NCBI GenBank assembly: GCA_963668605.1
Contig: OY764903.1
Span: 3,162,001-3,226,000 of the forward strand
Source of the DNA: G963668605 sp963668605
Lineage (GTDB): Bacteria; Acidobacteriota; Terriglobia; Bryobacterales; Bryobacteraceae
Reading direction: 5' to 3'
DNA: 64,000 bases
Notes under the pieces: model-generated
Database searches by the model: none
Seen by the model: only the letters and a program-made list of their open reading frames with translations
Told to the model about the DNA's origin: nothing
In this document: positions 1 to 8,794 of the stretch, in pieces
Layout of the letters: every line of letters starts with the position of its first letter
How positions within the stretch are numbered: position 1 is the stretch's first letter
Position numbers and translations under genes: made by a program

Positions 1-1983
1 GAGGTTCACGGTGAGACGGGAGGTCAACCGCCAGTCGTCCTGAAAGTAAACGCCGGCATAGCCGGATTGCTCGGCATAGAAGGGATTGAAGTCGATCTTG
101 CCGCCCGTGGGGAGCCCGAGCAGAAAACCGGCGAGCCCCTGCCCGATGCCCTGGGGCGAGCCCGCGGCGTTATCGAGCGGACCACGCGTCCAGGTGTTGC
201 CGAACTCCAGGCGCGGCGCCACGCTGCCCCACCCGATGCCGTTTTCCTGCAAAATGCGGTATTCGCCGCCGAAGCGGAAGCTGTGGTTCCCAGTCGTGCG
301 CGTGAAATTGGCGGCCCAAGTGTAATAGTTCGTGATGCCGCGGTCGCCGCCGTCGGTGCCAAGGTCCGCCAGTCCGTTGATGACGATCTGCGGGAAGGCC
401 GCGCCGCGCGGATCGAGCTGCGAAACCAGCGCAGCGGGGAACCCGAGCGAGGTCAGGTCCATTCCAGTGGAGCCGTGGTAGTTGATTTCGTCGAACCGGG
501 TCGCGCCAAAACGGACGTTGGCGATGAAGTTGGGACTGAAGACATACACGTCGTCGAACGCGATGCTGTTGTTCCAGCGGCCGCGGTCGTCGCCGCGGGC
601 GATGTTGGCGAAGAGATTGTTGGTGTCGTTGGTCAATTCACTCTTGGTGATGCGGCCGAAGAAGCGGTGGCGGTCGCTGAAGACGTGATCAATGCGGCCG
701 GTGTGGCCCCAGTAATCGTTCTTGAACGGCACAGAGCTCGCGAAGTTCCTAAGGCCGTCGACCGTGCCGGGCGCGTTAGGCATCGGGTAGTACTGTAGGA
801 GCGAGAGAGCCATCTTGTCGATCCGCGAAGATGGGACCACGTTGCCGGGAAACGGACGTCGCTGGACGCGGCCGCCCGCTATGGCGGCGGCGGTGGCCGG
901 ATCGTAGATCTGGTACTGGGAACCCAGAGCCAACAGGTCCGAGAAATCGCCCGTGCGGCCCTTGGCTGTGGGGACGTTCTGGAATGCGTGGTCGGCCGTG
1001 CGCCGTTTGAACGCCTGGTAGGAGTAGGAGAAGAAGGTGCGGTTGCGGCCGTTGTAGATTTTCGGGACGAAGAGCGGGCCGGTGGCCACGCCGCCATAGC
1101 GGTTGAGCACTTCGGAGGGATGCCCGTCCTTGATCTTCTGGGGCGTGATGGGGCCGGTGCCGGGATCGTAGATGAACTTGTTGGTAAAAAAGTCGGTGCC
1201 GCGCATCGGCCCGGACGTATTGAACTCCCATAGCGCGCCATGAAAGCGATTGCCGCCGGATTTGAGGACGGCGTTGATCTGGCCGGCGGAACTGTAGCCC
1301 ACGGCGGCGTCGAAGGTGGCCGTCTCCACCTTGAACTCCTCGACGATGTCGGCCGGAGGGATGAAGGCGACGTCGCGCTGCTGCATGTTCGGGACACCGT
1401 CGAGCGTAAACTCGGCGGAGCGGGAAGCGTTGCCGTCGAGGGCGATGTTGTTGGGAATATCGGTGGCGCCGGGAAGGTTGTAGTGGCCCGGCGCGATCAT
1501 AGATGTGACGCCGGGGGCCAGTTGCGCAAGGGACCAGGGGTTGCCGTTCGGAAGCGGCAACTCGGCGATACGGCGGCCCTCGATGATCATGCCGAGCGAA
1601 GCCGTCGAGGTCTCGAGCACCGAAGCCGAGGCGCTGACGTTCATGACTTCGGAGATGTTGCCCACCTCCAGGGCGACGTCCACCTGAAGGCGATCCGCCA
1701 CGCTGACCGTCAAGGGCCCACGCACGAATTTCCGGAAGCCCGCAATTTCGACTTCCAGCCGGTAAGAGCCCGGCAGCAGATAGGAGAGTTCGAAGTTGCC
1801 GTCGTCGTTCGTCGTGCCGGATGCGCCGGTGTTCGTGTCCAGATTTATCGCGCGAACCGACGCTTTAGGGACTACCGCCTTGCTGCTATCTGTGACCCGG
1901 CCCAAAATGGTGCCGCGTGATTCCTGGGCGACCAGTATTCCTGCCGGAAGAGCCAAAAGCAATACCGCCAAGCACTTGTTCAT
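1..1983 (-). CDS. Oar-type TonB-dependent receptor, 3' end outside window
   Basis: Outer-membrane TonB-dependent transporter of the large Oar-like class that imports substrate across the outer membrane. The ATG at 1983 begins a Sec signal peptide (MNKCLAVLLLALPAG, ending near residue 20 at VAQ). A carboxypeptidase-regulatory-like beta-sandwich follows (about residues 22-105, ESRGTILGRVTDSSKA), then a plug domain containing FTLDGVPNMQQRDVAF, then barrel strands typical of the family (FHGALWEFN, NRTFFSYSYQAF, LLQYYPMPNAPGT, YFQDDWRLTSRLTVNL). About 661 codons are visible. Complete members are 1,000-1,200 residues, so the C-terminal barrel lies beyond position 1. An AGGGG stretch about 8 nt upstream may serve as the ribosome site. 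The substrate cannot be read from sequence. The sulfatase immediately upstream on the same strand suggests a sulfated glycan, which is inference. Confidence 0.9.
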   Translation of the reverse strand, partial: MNKCLAVLLLALPAGILVAQESRGTILGRVTDSSKAVVPKASVRAINLDTNTGASGTTNDDGNFELSYLLPGSYRLEVEIAGFRKFVRGPLTVSVADRLQVDVALEVGNISEVMNVSASASVLETSTASLGMIIEGRRIAELPLPNGNPWSLAQLAPGVTSMIAPGHYNLPGATDIPNNIALDGNASRSAEFTLDGVPNMQQRDVAFIPPADIVEEFKVETATFDAAVGYSSAGQINAVLKSGGNRFHGALWEFNTSGPMRGTDFFTNKFIYDPGTGPITPQKIKDGHPSEVLNRYGGVATGPLFVPKIYNGRNRTFFSYSYQAFKRRTADHAFQNVPTAKGRTGDFSDLLALGSQYQIYDPATAAAIAGGRVQRRPFPGNVVPSSRIDKMALSLLQYYPMPNAPGTVDGLRNFASSVPFKNDYWGHTGRIDHVFSDRHRFFGRITKSELTNDTNNLFANIARGDDRGRWNNSIAFDDVYVFSPNFIANVRFGATRFDEINYHGSTGMDLTSLGFPAALVSQLDPRGAAFPQIVINGLADLGTDGGDRGITNYYTWAANFTRTTGNHSFRFGGEYRILQENGIGWGSVAPRLEFGNTWTRGPLDNAAGSPQGIGQGLAGFLLGLPTGGKIDFNPFYAEQSGYAGVYFQDDWRLTSRLTVNL

Positions 1984-2168
1984 AAGAGACCCCTATCCGG
2001 GATTTCCATTTTGGCGCCCGGCTTGGCGACAGTATATACCAAGCCGGGATCTTGCGTTCGCAGAGCTTCGGCGCCGCTTGGCGAGCCCCTCGTAATGAAG
2101 TGGCCACCGCGGAACAACGCCGAATCGCGGTTAGCGGGAAGCTGACATGGTGAAGAACGGCTGACGCG

Positions 2169-3653
2169 TCACGCCTCTCCCAACCACTTGCGGATCTGCG
2201 CTTCATGCGACGGATTCCAGCCTTGGTAAATACTAGCCATGCTCTTGTTGTACTCTTCGGGAGTCATAGCAGCCCGCCATTTCAGGAAGTTGCTCTTGTC
2301 GTACTGCTTCACCTTCGCATCGACGGCCGGGTAATCCACCATCGCCCGTAATCGTGCGTCCATGTCGCGAGCGACATCCGGCCTCGCTTTGGCGAGATTG
2401 CGCATCTCCCCGGGATCTTCCCGGAGATTAAACAACTGCGGTTCGTAACCGCCGTACGCAATGTATTTCCACTCTGCACGGCGCAGCATGAAGATGCCGG
2501 TGTTGGTCATGTTGCTGTGATACTGGCTGAGTACGGAATCTGAACGCTTGCCACGCTCGCCGTGCAGTAGAGGCATCAGAGACGTGCCATCCAGACCGCC
2601 CGGCTGTGCGATTCCGGCCATGTCCATCAACGTGGGAAACATGTCGACCAGTGAAACCAGGTCGTTCACCACCGTCCCCTTCTTCACGCCCGGCCCGGCA
2701 ATGATCAGCGGCACGCGCGCGGACCCTTCATAAAGAGCGTTCTTCAGAAACTGCCGATGCTCCATGTTCATCTCGCCGTGATCGCTGGTGAAGATGATGT
2801 AAGTAGAATCGCGGAGCTTCAGTTCGTCAACGGCGTTCATCACCTCGCCCACCATCGCGTCCGTTTCGGCGATCATCGCGAAGTAGGTGCGGCGGATGTC
2901 CAAAATCTCTTTGCGGGAGAAATCCCGCAGGCACCCTTTCCGCGCACTCATGTACTCCATCACCGGATGGAGATTCGCCTCGTACGGAGGAACCGTCACC
3001 GCCCCAGCGGGGATCTTGTCGAACCAGTAGCTGGAGGTCACGAACGGCGGGTGCGGGATGGACGGTCCACAGTGCAGAAAGAAGGGTTTCCGATCCTTGT
3101 TTGCCTTGAGCCAGTCTATGGTCTTGTGGACCATCTCCCAATCTTTGGTTTTTTCTTCCCGCTTACCACCCGGACGGAGAGTAGAATCCGGCGTCTCCTT
3201 CTCGGGAAGCATAATGCTTGCCGGGCCGGTCCACGCCGAGACCGATCCGGACAAACTGTGGCCGCCGGAACGATAGTCCGTTTTGCCGAAGATCTGTGTC
3301 TGGTAGCCTGCCTTCTCCAGATGCGTTTGGAATGTAGGCGCGCCCTTCTCCAAGCCTTTGAAGTTGTTCCAGCCTTCGCAGTGATGCGTGTGCATACCGC
3401 TCCACATACTCGAACGGGAAGGCACGCACTGCGGCGAATTGCAGTAGGTTTCGCGAAACAATGCGCCTTCCGCGGCGAGCCGGTCCATATTGGGGGTTAC
3501 CGCTGCGGGATGCCCCATGTTGCCCATGATCCGCCCGTCCATGCTGTCGCATTCTATGAAGACGATATTAGGGCGGGCATCGCTTGCCGCTTGGGCGCTC
3601 GCCGCCCCGAGCATTCCGACGAACTCGCGCCGATTGAATGTGGATACAGTCAT
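2169..3653 (-). CDS. Exported sulfatase, ARSK-like, formylglycine type
   Basis: Hydrolyses sulfate esters using a cysteine-derived formylglycine. The 494-residue protein starts with a Tat-like leader (NRREFVGMLG) and is probably periplasmic. The alkaline-phosphatase-like fold begins at RPNIVFIECDSMDGR. The modification motif is C76-V-P-S-R80 (CVPSRSSMWSGMHTHH), and metal-site elements occur further on (FTSDHGEMNMEHR). The stretch from CVPSR through EGWNNFKGL resembles what I recall of vertebrate arylsulfatase K, a glucuronate-2-sulfatase, more than generic arylsulfatase A. That subfamily call comes from memory and is untested. It lies 185 bp upstream of the receptor ending at 1983, on the same strand. 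No sulfatase-maturase gene is visible in the window. Confidence 0.88.
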   Translation of the reverse strand: MTVSTFNRREFVGMLGAASAQAASDARPNIVFIECDSMDGRIMGNMGHPAAVTPNMDRLAAEGALFRETYCNSPQCVPSRSSMWSGMHTHHCEGWNNFKGLEKGAPTFQTHLEKAGYQTQIFGKTDYRSGGHSLSGSVSAWTGPASIMLPEKETPDSTLRPGGKREEKTKDWEMVHKTIDWLKANKDRKPFFLHCGPSIPHPPFVTSSYWFDKIPAGAVTVPPYEANLHPVMEYMSARKGCLRDFSRKEILDIRRTYFAMIAETDAMVGEVMNAVDELKLRDSTYIIFTSDHGEMNMEHRQFLKNALYEGSARVPLIIAGPGVKKGTVVNDLVSLVDMFPTLMDMAGIAQPGGLDGTSLMPLLHGERGKRSDSVLSQYHSNMTNTGIFMLRRAEWKYIAYGGYEPQLFNLREDPGEMRNLAKARPDVARDMDARLRAMVDYPAVDAKVKQYDKSNFLKWRAAMTPEEYNKSMASIYQGWNPSHEAQIRKWLGEA

Positions 3654-4018
3654 TACTCTCTCCTGTCAGTCGCTTGCTATTCTACCGCGACGACCTTCGG
3701 CGCGATGCCGTGGTGACATTTTCAAACCAGAATGTACACCGCAAGAACGCACGAGATACCGCACCAGACGATTCTGGATGTGCCCGCTACGGATAGCTTC
3801 GACATGGATATCAGCGTATCCCCAGTCTGGTGATTCGGGACGGCATCGTGGCAATGGAGATGAGCCATAGGGATCCAATATGGAGCACGCATCCGCGATG
3901 AATTGCCTGGACTCGTTTGATTTGCCGAGGCGGCGGCAGTATACTCCCGTTGGTGCCATCATGATGCGTACCGCAAATAGTTACGTATTTTCCAAGTACT
4001 CGAATGGAGATGATTGCA
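3654..4018. other. Divergent intergenic region, no gene seen
   Basis: This 365-bp stretch separates a minus-strand sulfatase from a plus-strand receptor. Short open frames here lack codon character and ribosome sites. It should hold the promoters for both directions. Only the plus-direction candidate at 3917-3945 is convincing. Confidence 0.6.
3917..3945 (+). promoter_or_regulatory. Candidate sigma-70-like promoter for receptor gene
   Basis: TTGATT at 3917-3922 and TATACT at 3940-3945 are separated by 17 bp, which is the optimal spacing. It would give a leader of roughly 65-70 nt before the receptor start at 4019. Called from motif match only. Confidence 0.4.
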
Positions 4019-7000
4019 GTGAAAAACGTCTTACTTCTGCTTGCCATTAGTGCGGGATGCGCCTACTCGCAAAACATTTCCTGTTCACTTTCCGGCAGCG
4101 TGCAGGATAGTCTGGGGGCTGCTTTTCCCGGCGCGGAACTGCAGCTTGTGAGCGAGCAGACCGGCTTCTCGCGCACCGGCAAAACCAACCCGGACGGCTT
4201 CTTTTCCTTCCCTGACCTGACACCGTCCAAATTTACGCTCACCATCTCGGCCGCGGGCTTCAAGCGCCGTATCGAATCCGAGATCGAAATCGGCTCGGGC
4301 GACCAGCGTTCTCTCGGCGTCCTCAAGCTGATGGTAGGCGACGTTTCGGAATCAGTCACAGTGACCGCGGAAGCCGCTCCCGTGCAACTCGGATCCAGCG
4401 ACCGCGCGGTAGGCCTTACGGGCGAAGAGCTGGATAATCTCGCGCTGCGCGGGCGGGACTTTATGGATGCGGTGGGGCTGCTGGCGGGCGTGGTCGACCT
4501 CTCTGACGGGAGGGAAGCGCCGGGCGCCGGCAGCATCGCCGACATCTACATTCTGGGCGGGCGCAGCAACCAGAAGAACATGACGGTGGATGGCATTACG
4601 AATCTGGATACGGGTTCGAATAATTCGGTGCACAGCATGCCGTCGATGGACTCGATCGGTGAGTTGAAGGTGCTGATGTCAAACTACGCGGCCGAGTACG
4701 GACGCAATTCGGGCGGCACCATCACGGTGATCACGAAAGGGGGCGGTAAGCAGTTTCACGGCTCGGCCTCCTGGTATCACCGCCATGAAAACATGACGGC
4801 GAACAACTTCTTCAACAATCGCAATGGCATCGAGCGCCCGCCTTACCGTTACAACATTTTTAACTATACGCTGAGCGGCCCAGTGTACATTCCGGGCAAA
4901 TTGAATAAAGACCGGTCGAAAGTATTCTTCTTCTTCTCGCAGGAGATTCAGCGGCAGAAGCTGGATTACGGAACCAAGACCGTGCGCGTGCCAACGGCGC
5001 TCGAGCGCCAGGGAGATTTCTCTCAGACGTACGACGTCAACGGCAAACTGATCGCGGTGTACGATCCGCTGGTCGGCAGAGTGGCGTTTCCAGGGAACAA
5101 GGTTCCCGCCAGCCGCTTCAATCCAATCGGCCAGGCAATACTCGGCCTCTTCCCGATGCCGAATTTCGTGGATCCATCCCCGGCGCGGGCGAACCAATGG
5201 AACTACATTTCGTCCAACACCGGTTCGTACCCCCGTCACGCCGAGACTGGGAGGGTGGATTATTCTCCTCGAGACAACGTACAGTTCTATGTCCGGGTTG
5301 CGAACAGCCTGGATCAAGAGCATCCGGTGGTCGACGGGCCGTTCGTCACCGGCAAGATGAATTTCCCGCTCACCAGTGTGGATTACCGGCGGCCCGGCAA
5401 GTCAGGCGCGGTCCATGCGACAGTGACACTATCGCCGACCCTGTTCAACGAGTTCACGTTCGGCGCCAGCCAGAACAAGCTCTTCTTTTCGCCCGATTTC
5501 CCGGATCGCGTATCGCGGACCAAAACCGGGATTCTGCTGCCCTCCTGGAATCCGGACGCAAATCGTGGCGACCTGATCCCGAACATGACTTTTACGAGTG
5601 TCCCGAACTACGCCAATCCGTCCATGCACGCTGGCATACCGTACTACAACACCAACACGATCTTCAGCTTCGTAGACAACGTCAGCAAGATCGCCGGGAC
5701 GCATATGCTGAAGTTCGGAGTGTACGTCGAGCGCTCACGCAAGGATCAGAGCGCCAATGCCTTAACGCGCGGGAATCTTAGTTTCAATCGTGACAATAAC
5801 AGCCCGCTCGACACCAACTACGCCTATGCCAGCGCGCTGATGGGGATTTACACCAGCTACGATGAAGCCAGTTCCAATCCGCAGGGGCAATACCGCTTTA
5901 CGAATCTGGAATGGTATGCGCAGGATACATGGCGCGTGCGTCCGGGGTTGACGCTTGATGCCGGGCTGCGCTTCTACCGCAACCAGCCCCAGTACGATGC
6001 ACGCAACCAGCTCGCGTCGTTCAATATGGCCCTGTACGATCCGAAGAACGCGCCGGTATTGCTGCGGCCGGCATTCGACGCGAATGGGAAGAAAGTGGCG
6101 ATCGATCCGATATCGGGCAGGACCTTCAACGCGGGACTGATCGGAACCTTCGTGCCGGGCGTGGGCAGCATCGCAAATGGCATGGCGCAGGCAGGTCAGA
6201 ACGGTGTCCCAGCCAGCGTGTACACGCTGCCGGCGCTGGCGTTTGCGCCCCGTCTGGGATTCTCCTGGGATCCGTTTCGCAAAGGCCGTACAGCGGTGCG
6301 CGGTGGCATCGGAGTGTTTTTCGACCGCATTGCCGGCAATCCCACGATGAACATGATGAACAATCCGCCAATCGTGCTCGACCCAACCGTATACTACGGA
6401 ACCTTCGACGAGCTTGCGGCTCAGGCCGGGGCGGCGTTCCTCGCGCCGAACGCCAGCACTTCGCTAGTGGGTGAGGGCAGGCTGCCGACTGTATATAATT
6501 TCAGCTTCGGCGGGCAGCATCAACTGGATCGCTCGATGATTCTCGACGTGGCGTACGTGGGGTCTCTCACCCGGCATGCCCTGTGGCAGCGGAATATCAA
6601 CCCGATTCCTATCGGGGCGACACACATCGACTTGCATCCGGAAAATATCGACATCACAACCAAAAAGGCATATGCGGCGCCATTCTTGCGTCCAATCCCG
6701 TCGTTCGATGACATCAATCTCTATGAGTTCGCTTCCACTGCGAATTATCATTCCCTGCAGGTGGGCTTTAACCGGCGTTTTGCCCGCGGCTTGCAGATCG
6801 GCGGGTCGTACACGTTCAGCAAAGTGTTGGGTTCCGCCCAGTCGGACACTGCTAAAGTGAGTCCGTTTTTCGCCCCGCGCAGCTTCAATTACGGACCGCT
6901 GAATTACGACCGTTCACAGACCGCATCGATCCGCTTTAGCTGGACTCTGCCGGAATTAGGCAAACGTTTCCAGATGCGCACGCTAGGGGTACTTACCGAC

Positions 7001-7441
7001 GGATGGCAGATTTCCGGCATCAGCCGCTTCAGCACCGGGGCGCCGTTTACGCCGACCTACGCACTCGTCAACAGCGTGGACGTCACCGGGACGGCGTCGC
7101 AGACAGCACGGATCGTAGTCAAAGATCCCAACGCCGATCCACTGAACCGCTTTGCGGCGCCCGCGCGCGGGACCTTCGGTAATGCGGGAGTGGGAATCCT
7201 GCGCGGCCCCGGATTCGCGAACCTCGACGTTTCGGTATATCGCAACATCCGCATACACGAGCGCAAGACATTGCAGCTGAGATTTGAAACCTATAACACC
7301 CTGAACCATACGCAATTCTCGGCGGTCACACAGCAGGCGCGCTTTGACGCTGCGGGCAATCAAGTGGACCCGCTCTTCCTGGAGCCGACCGCGGCCCGCG
7401 GCGCGCGCCGCATCCAACTGGCCTTGCGACTGAACTTTTGA
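4019..7441 (+). CDS. Oar-type TonB-dependent receptor
   Basis: Large outer-membrane TonB-dependent receptor of about 1,140 residues. An in-frame ATG exists at 4004. The GTG at 4019 is preferred because GGAG (4006-4009) lies 9 nt before it, and because translation then starts directly at a signal peptide (MKNVLLLLAISAG, cleavage near YSQ). Order of parts: signal peptide, carboxypeptidase-regulatory-like domain (about residues 20-105, ending in the SVTVTAEA linker), plug with YILGGRSNQKNMTVDGITN, then a barrel of about 900 residues ending RRIQLALRLNF with a terminal aromatic typical of outer-membrane barrels. It stands alone on its strand, facing away from the sulfatase at 3653, with no SusD-like lipoprotein alongside. 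The ligand is unknown. Confidence 0.92.
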   Translation: MKNVLLLLAISAGCAYSQNISCSLSGSVQDSLGAAFPGAELQLVSEQTGFSRTGKTNPDGFFSFPDLTPSKFTLTISAAGFKRRIESEIEIGSGDQRSLGVLKLMVGDVSESVTVTAEAAPVQLGSSDRAVGLTGEELDNLALRGRDFMDAVGLLAGVVDLSDGREAPGAGSIADIYILGGRSNQKNMTVDGITNLDTGSNNSVHSMPSMDSIGELKVLMSNYAAEYGRNSGGTITVITKGGGKQFHGSASWYHRHENMTANNFFNNRNGIERPPYRYNIFNYTLSGPVYIPGKLNKDRSKVFFFFSQEIQRQKLDYGTKTVRVPTALERQGDFSQTYDVNGKLIAVYDPLVGRVAFPGNKVPASRFNPIGQAILGLFPMPNFVDPSPARANQWNYISSNTGSYPRHAETGRVDYSPRDNVQFYVRVANSLDQEHPVVDGPFVTGKMNFPLTSVDYRRPGKSGAVHATVTLSPTLFNEFTFGASQNKLFFSPDFPDRVSRTKTGILLPSWNPDANRGDLIPNMTFTSVPNYANPSMHAGIPYYNTNTIFSFVDNVSKIAGTHMLKFGVYVERSRKDQSANALTRGNLSFNRDNNSPLDTNYAYASALMGIYTSYDEASSNPQGQYRFTNLEWYAQDTWRVRPGLTLDAGLRFYRNQPQYDARNQLASFNMALYDPKNAPVLLRPAFDANGKKVAIDPISGRTFNAGLIGTFVPGVGSIANGMAQAGQNGVPASVYTLPALAFAPRLGFSWDPFRKGRTAVRGGIGVFFDRIAGNPTMNMMNNPPIVLDPTVYYGTFDELAAQAGAAFLAPNASTSLVGEGRLPTVYNFSFGGQHQLDRSMILDVAYVGSLTRHALWQRNINPIPIGATHIDLHPENIDITTKKAYAAPFLRPIPSFDDINLYEFASTANYHSLQVGFNRRFARGLQIGGSYTFSKVLGSAQSDTAKVSPFFAPRSFNYGPLNYDRSQTASIRFSWTLPELGKRFQMRTLGVLTDGWQISGISRFSTGAPFTPTYALVNSVDVTGTASQTARIVVKDPNADPLNRFAAPARGTFGNAGVGILRGPGFANLDVSVYRNIRIHERKTLQLRFETYNTLNHTQFSAVTQQARFDAAGNQVDPLFLEPTAARGARRIQLALRLNF

Positions 7442-7609
7442 GGTAGGAACCGCTCCGCTTCCACGGCACCAGAACTGGGGGCGGAGTGCATCTCCTGATG
7501 GCGGAAGCTCGCCTGGATTGCTCCCGGTCATTCAAAGCGATTCGGAGACTGACGCGTTTTGGGGGCTCGGTGTTATGCGCAAATTTTGTTCAAGTCTTGA
7601 GGACCGATT

Positions 7610-7621
7610 CAGGTAAACCTG
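7610..7621. repeat. Short inverted repeat, possible operator
   Basis: CAGGT and ACCTG arms with a 2-bp AA spacer lie 63 bp upstream of the small secreted protein gene at 7684. Dyads of this size can be repressor sites or chance. No regulator is adjacent. Confidence 0.2.
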
Positions 7622-7683
7622 TGAGACTATCTACAGTGACGGCGCAAAGAGTCGTCGACTCAAACTTTTTAAGGAGAAACATA

Positions 7684-7836
7684 GTGAAGACATTGATGTC
7701 CATGTTGCTCGGCCTGTCTCTCGTAGCCGGCATCGCCACGGTTGGCTTCGCGGCAGATGAGAAGAGCGAACAGAAGAAGGAAAAGAAAAAGAAGGGCAAG
7801 AAGTCGAAGAAGGACACCAACAAGAAGGAGGGCTAG
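7684..7836 (+). CDS. Small lysine-rich secreted protein
   Basis: A 50-residue product not assignable to a named family. GTG at 7684 is chosen because a strong AAGGAG (7671-7676) sits 7 nt upstream. The longer in-frame ATG at 7486 has no ribosome site. The first 23 or so residues form a clear Sec signal peptide (MKTLMSMLLGLSLVAGIATV, then GFA), with cleavage expected before ADEKSEQ. The mature peptide of about 27 residues is almost entirely Lys with some Glu, Ser and Thr (KKEKKKKGKKSKKD). It would be a highly basic periplasmic or secreted peptide able to bind anionic polymers such as DNA, LPS or uronate glycans; that role is inference. The signal peptide, ribosome site and stop make it a likely real gene. 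Confidence 0.65.
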   Translation: MKTLMSMLLGLSLVAGIATVGFAADEKSEQKKEKKKKGKKSKKDTNKKEG

Positions 7837-8225
7837 TTCTCGCTCACGTCGGAGGTCCATACCAGACCGTAGAGACCTTCGAAGCCCTTATGTATGTCCG
7901 GGGCCCCCGCCGCCAAAAAGTTCGGCGTCGCCGGCCCCTCACCGAACATGCTCAGAACCACTCTGGCACGCCCACCAACTACACGAGAGTGTAGGCATCA
8001 ACCAGGCCCTCCCGATTTCGAGCCGGAGGCCGCCCCGCAATTCCACCGTCAGATCGCTGTGTGCTCCAGTCTCCAACGCCGGAGTGGATATCGCGGCCAC
8101 AGGTGCGTTCACCCCCTTCCCGGCGAGCACCAACCTTCTACATCACCGGCACACCGGGTCCAATATTTGCGCTAGCGGGGTTCGGGAGTGTATAAAATGC
8201 AGCATCGGGCATTGGAGGCATGACC
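7837..8225. other. Intergenic stretch without convincing gene
   Basis: About 390 bp between two small secreted-protein genes. Overlapping open frames exist on both strands, but none has a ribosome site or recognisable composition. A promoter for the downstream gene lies at its right edge. Confidence 0.55.
8167..8196 (+). promoter_or_regulatory. Candidate promoter upstream of small secreted protein
   Basis: TTGCGC (8167-8172) and TATAAA (8191-8196) are 18 bp apart. The predicted transcript would start about 20-25 nt before the ATG at 8226 and include the GGAGG ribosome site. Confidence 0.4.
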
Positions 8226-8609
8226 ATGAAGATGAAGAACCTGAGACGCCTGACGGTGGCGTTGCTGATGGCGGCACTTCCGCTGTGCATGGCCGCCCAG
8301 AAGAAGGCGCAGGGCCAAGCACAACAGAAGAAGGCTGCCCAACACTACACCGTCCAGGGCCAGATCGACGGATTGGACTCAAACCATCACGCGACCATCA
8401 ACATGACCGGCAAGCAGAAGCACCACGTCGCGACGCATGACGACGGAACCTTTATGATTAACGCCGTCGAGCCGGGATCGTACACTGTCCGGCCCGTACT
8501 TGCGGGCTACAGGTTTACTCCCACCTTCCACACAATAGCGGTGCGCGACCATGACCATACTGGCGTCGCGTTCACGGCGCACCGGGTTCAGGCCACGAAG
8601 AAGAGATAA
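8226..8609 (+). CDS. Secreted single-domain carboxypeptidase-regulatory-like protein
   Basis: A 127-residue exported protein. ATG at 8226 is preferred over 8220 because GGAGG (8214-8218) is 7 nt from the former and only 1 nt from the latter. The signal peptide (RRLTVALLMAALPLCMAAQ) is followed by a basic, Gln/Lys-rich linker (KKAQGQAQQKKAAQ). The rest is one compact beta-sandwich with the GTFMINAVEPGSYTVRPVLAGYRFTP-type pattern seen in carboxypeptidase-regulatory-like domains, written here in parts: DDGTFMINAVEPGSY and TVRPVLAGYRFTP. The same fold begins each Oar receptor, but here it stands free. The body is rich in histidine (SNHHATIN, KHHVATHDD, RDHDHTGV), so metal binding is possible. Function unknown. 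Confidence 0.7.
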   Translation: MKMKNLRRLTVALLMAALPLCMAAQKKAQGQAQQKKAAQHYTVQGQIDGLDSNHHATINMTGKQKHHVATHDDGTFMINAVEPGSYTVRPVLAGYRFTPTFHTIAVRDHDHTGVAFTAHRVQATKKR

Positions 8610-8794
8610 CGCGGCGGGTTTCAAAACAAACACGCCGATGAGCCGGCGTGGATGAAGGTCAAGAACCCGGCGTGTTCGCCGACTCAGGGGCGCCGCGAGT
8701 TGTGCGGATGTCGAGCGGAGTACGCAACCGTTATCGCCTCAATTTGAAGCACTGCGAATTTCTTGACCATTCGGGAAAGCGCGATACTGGGCGC

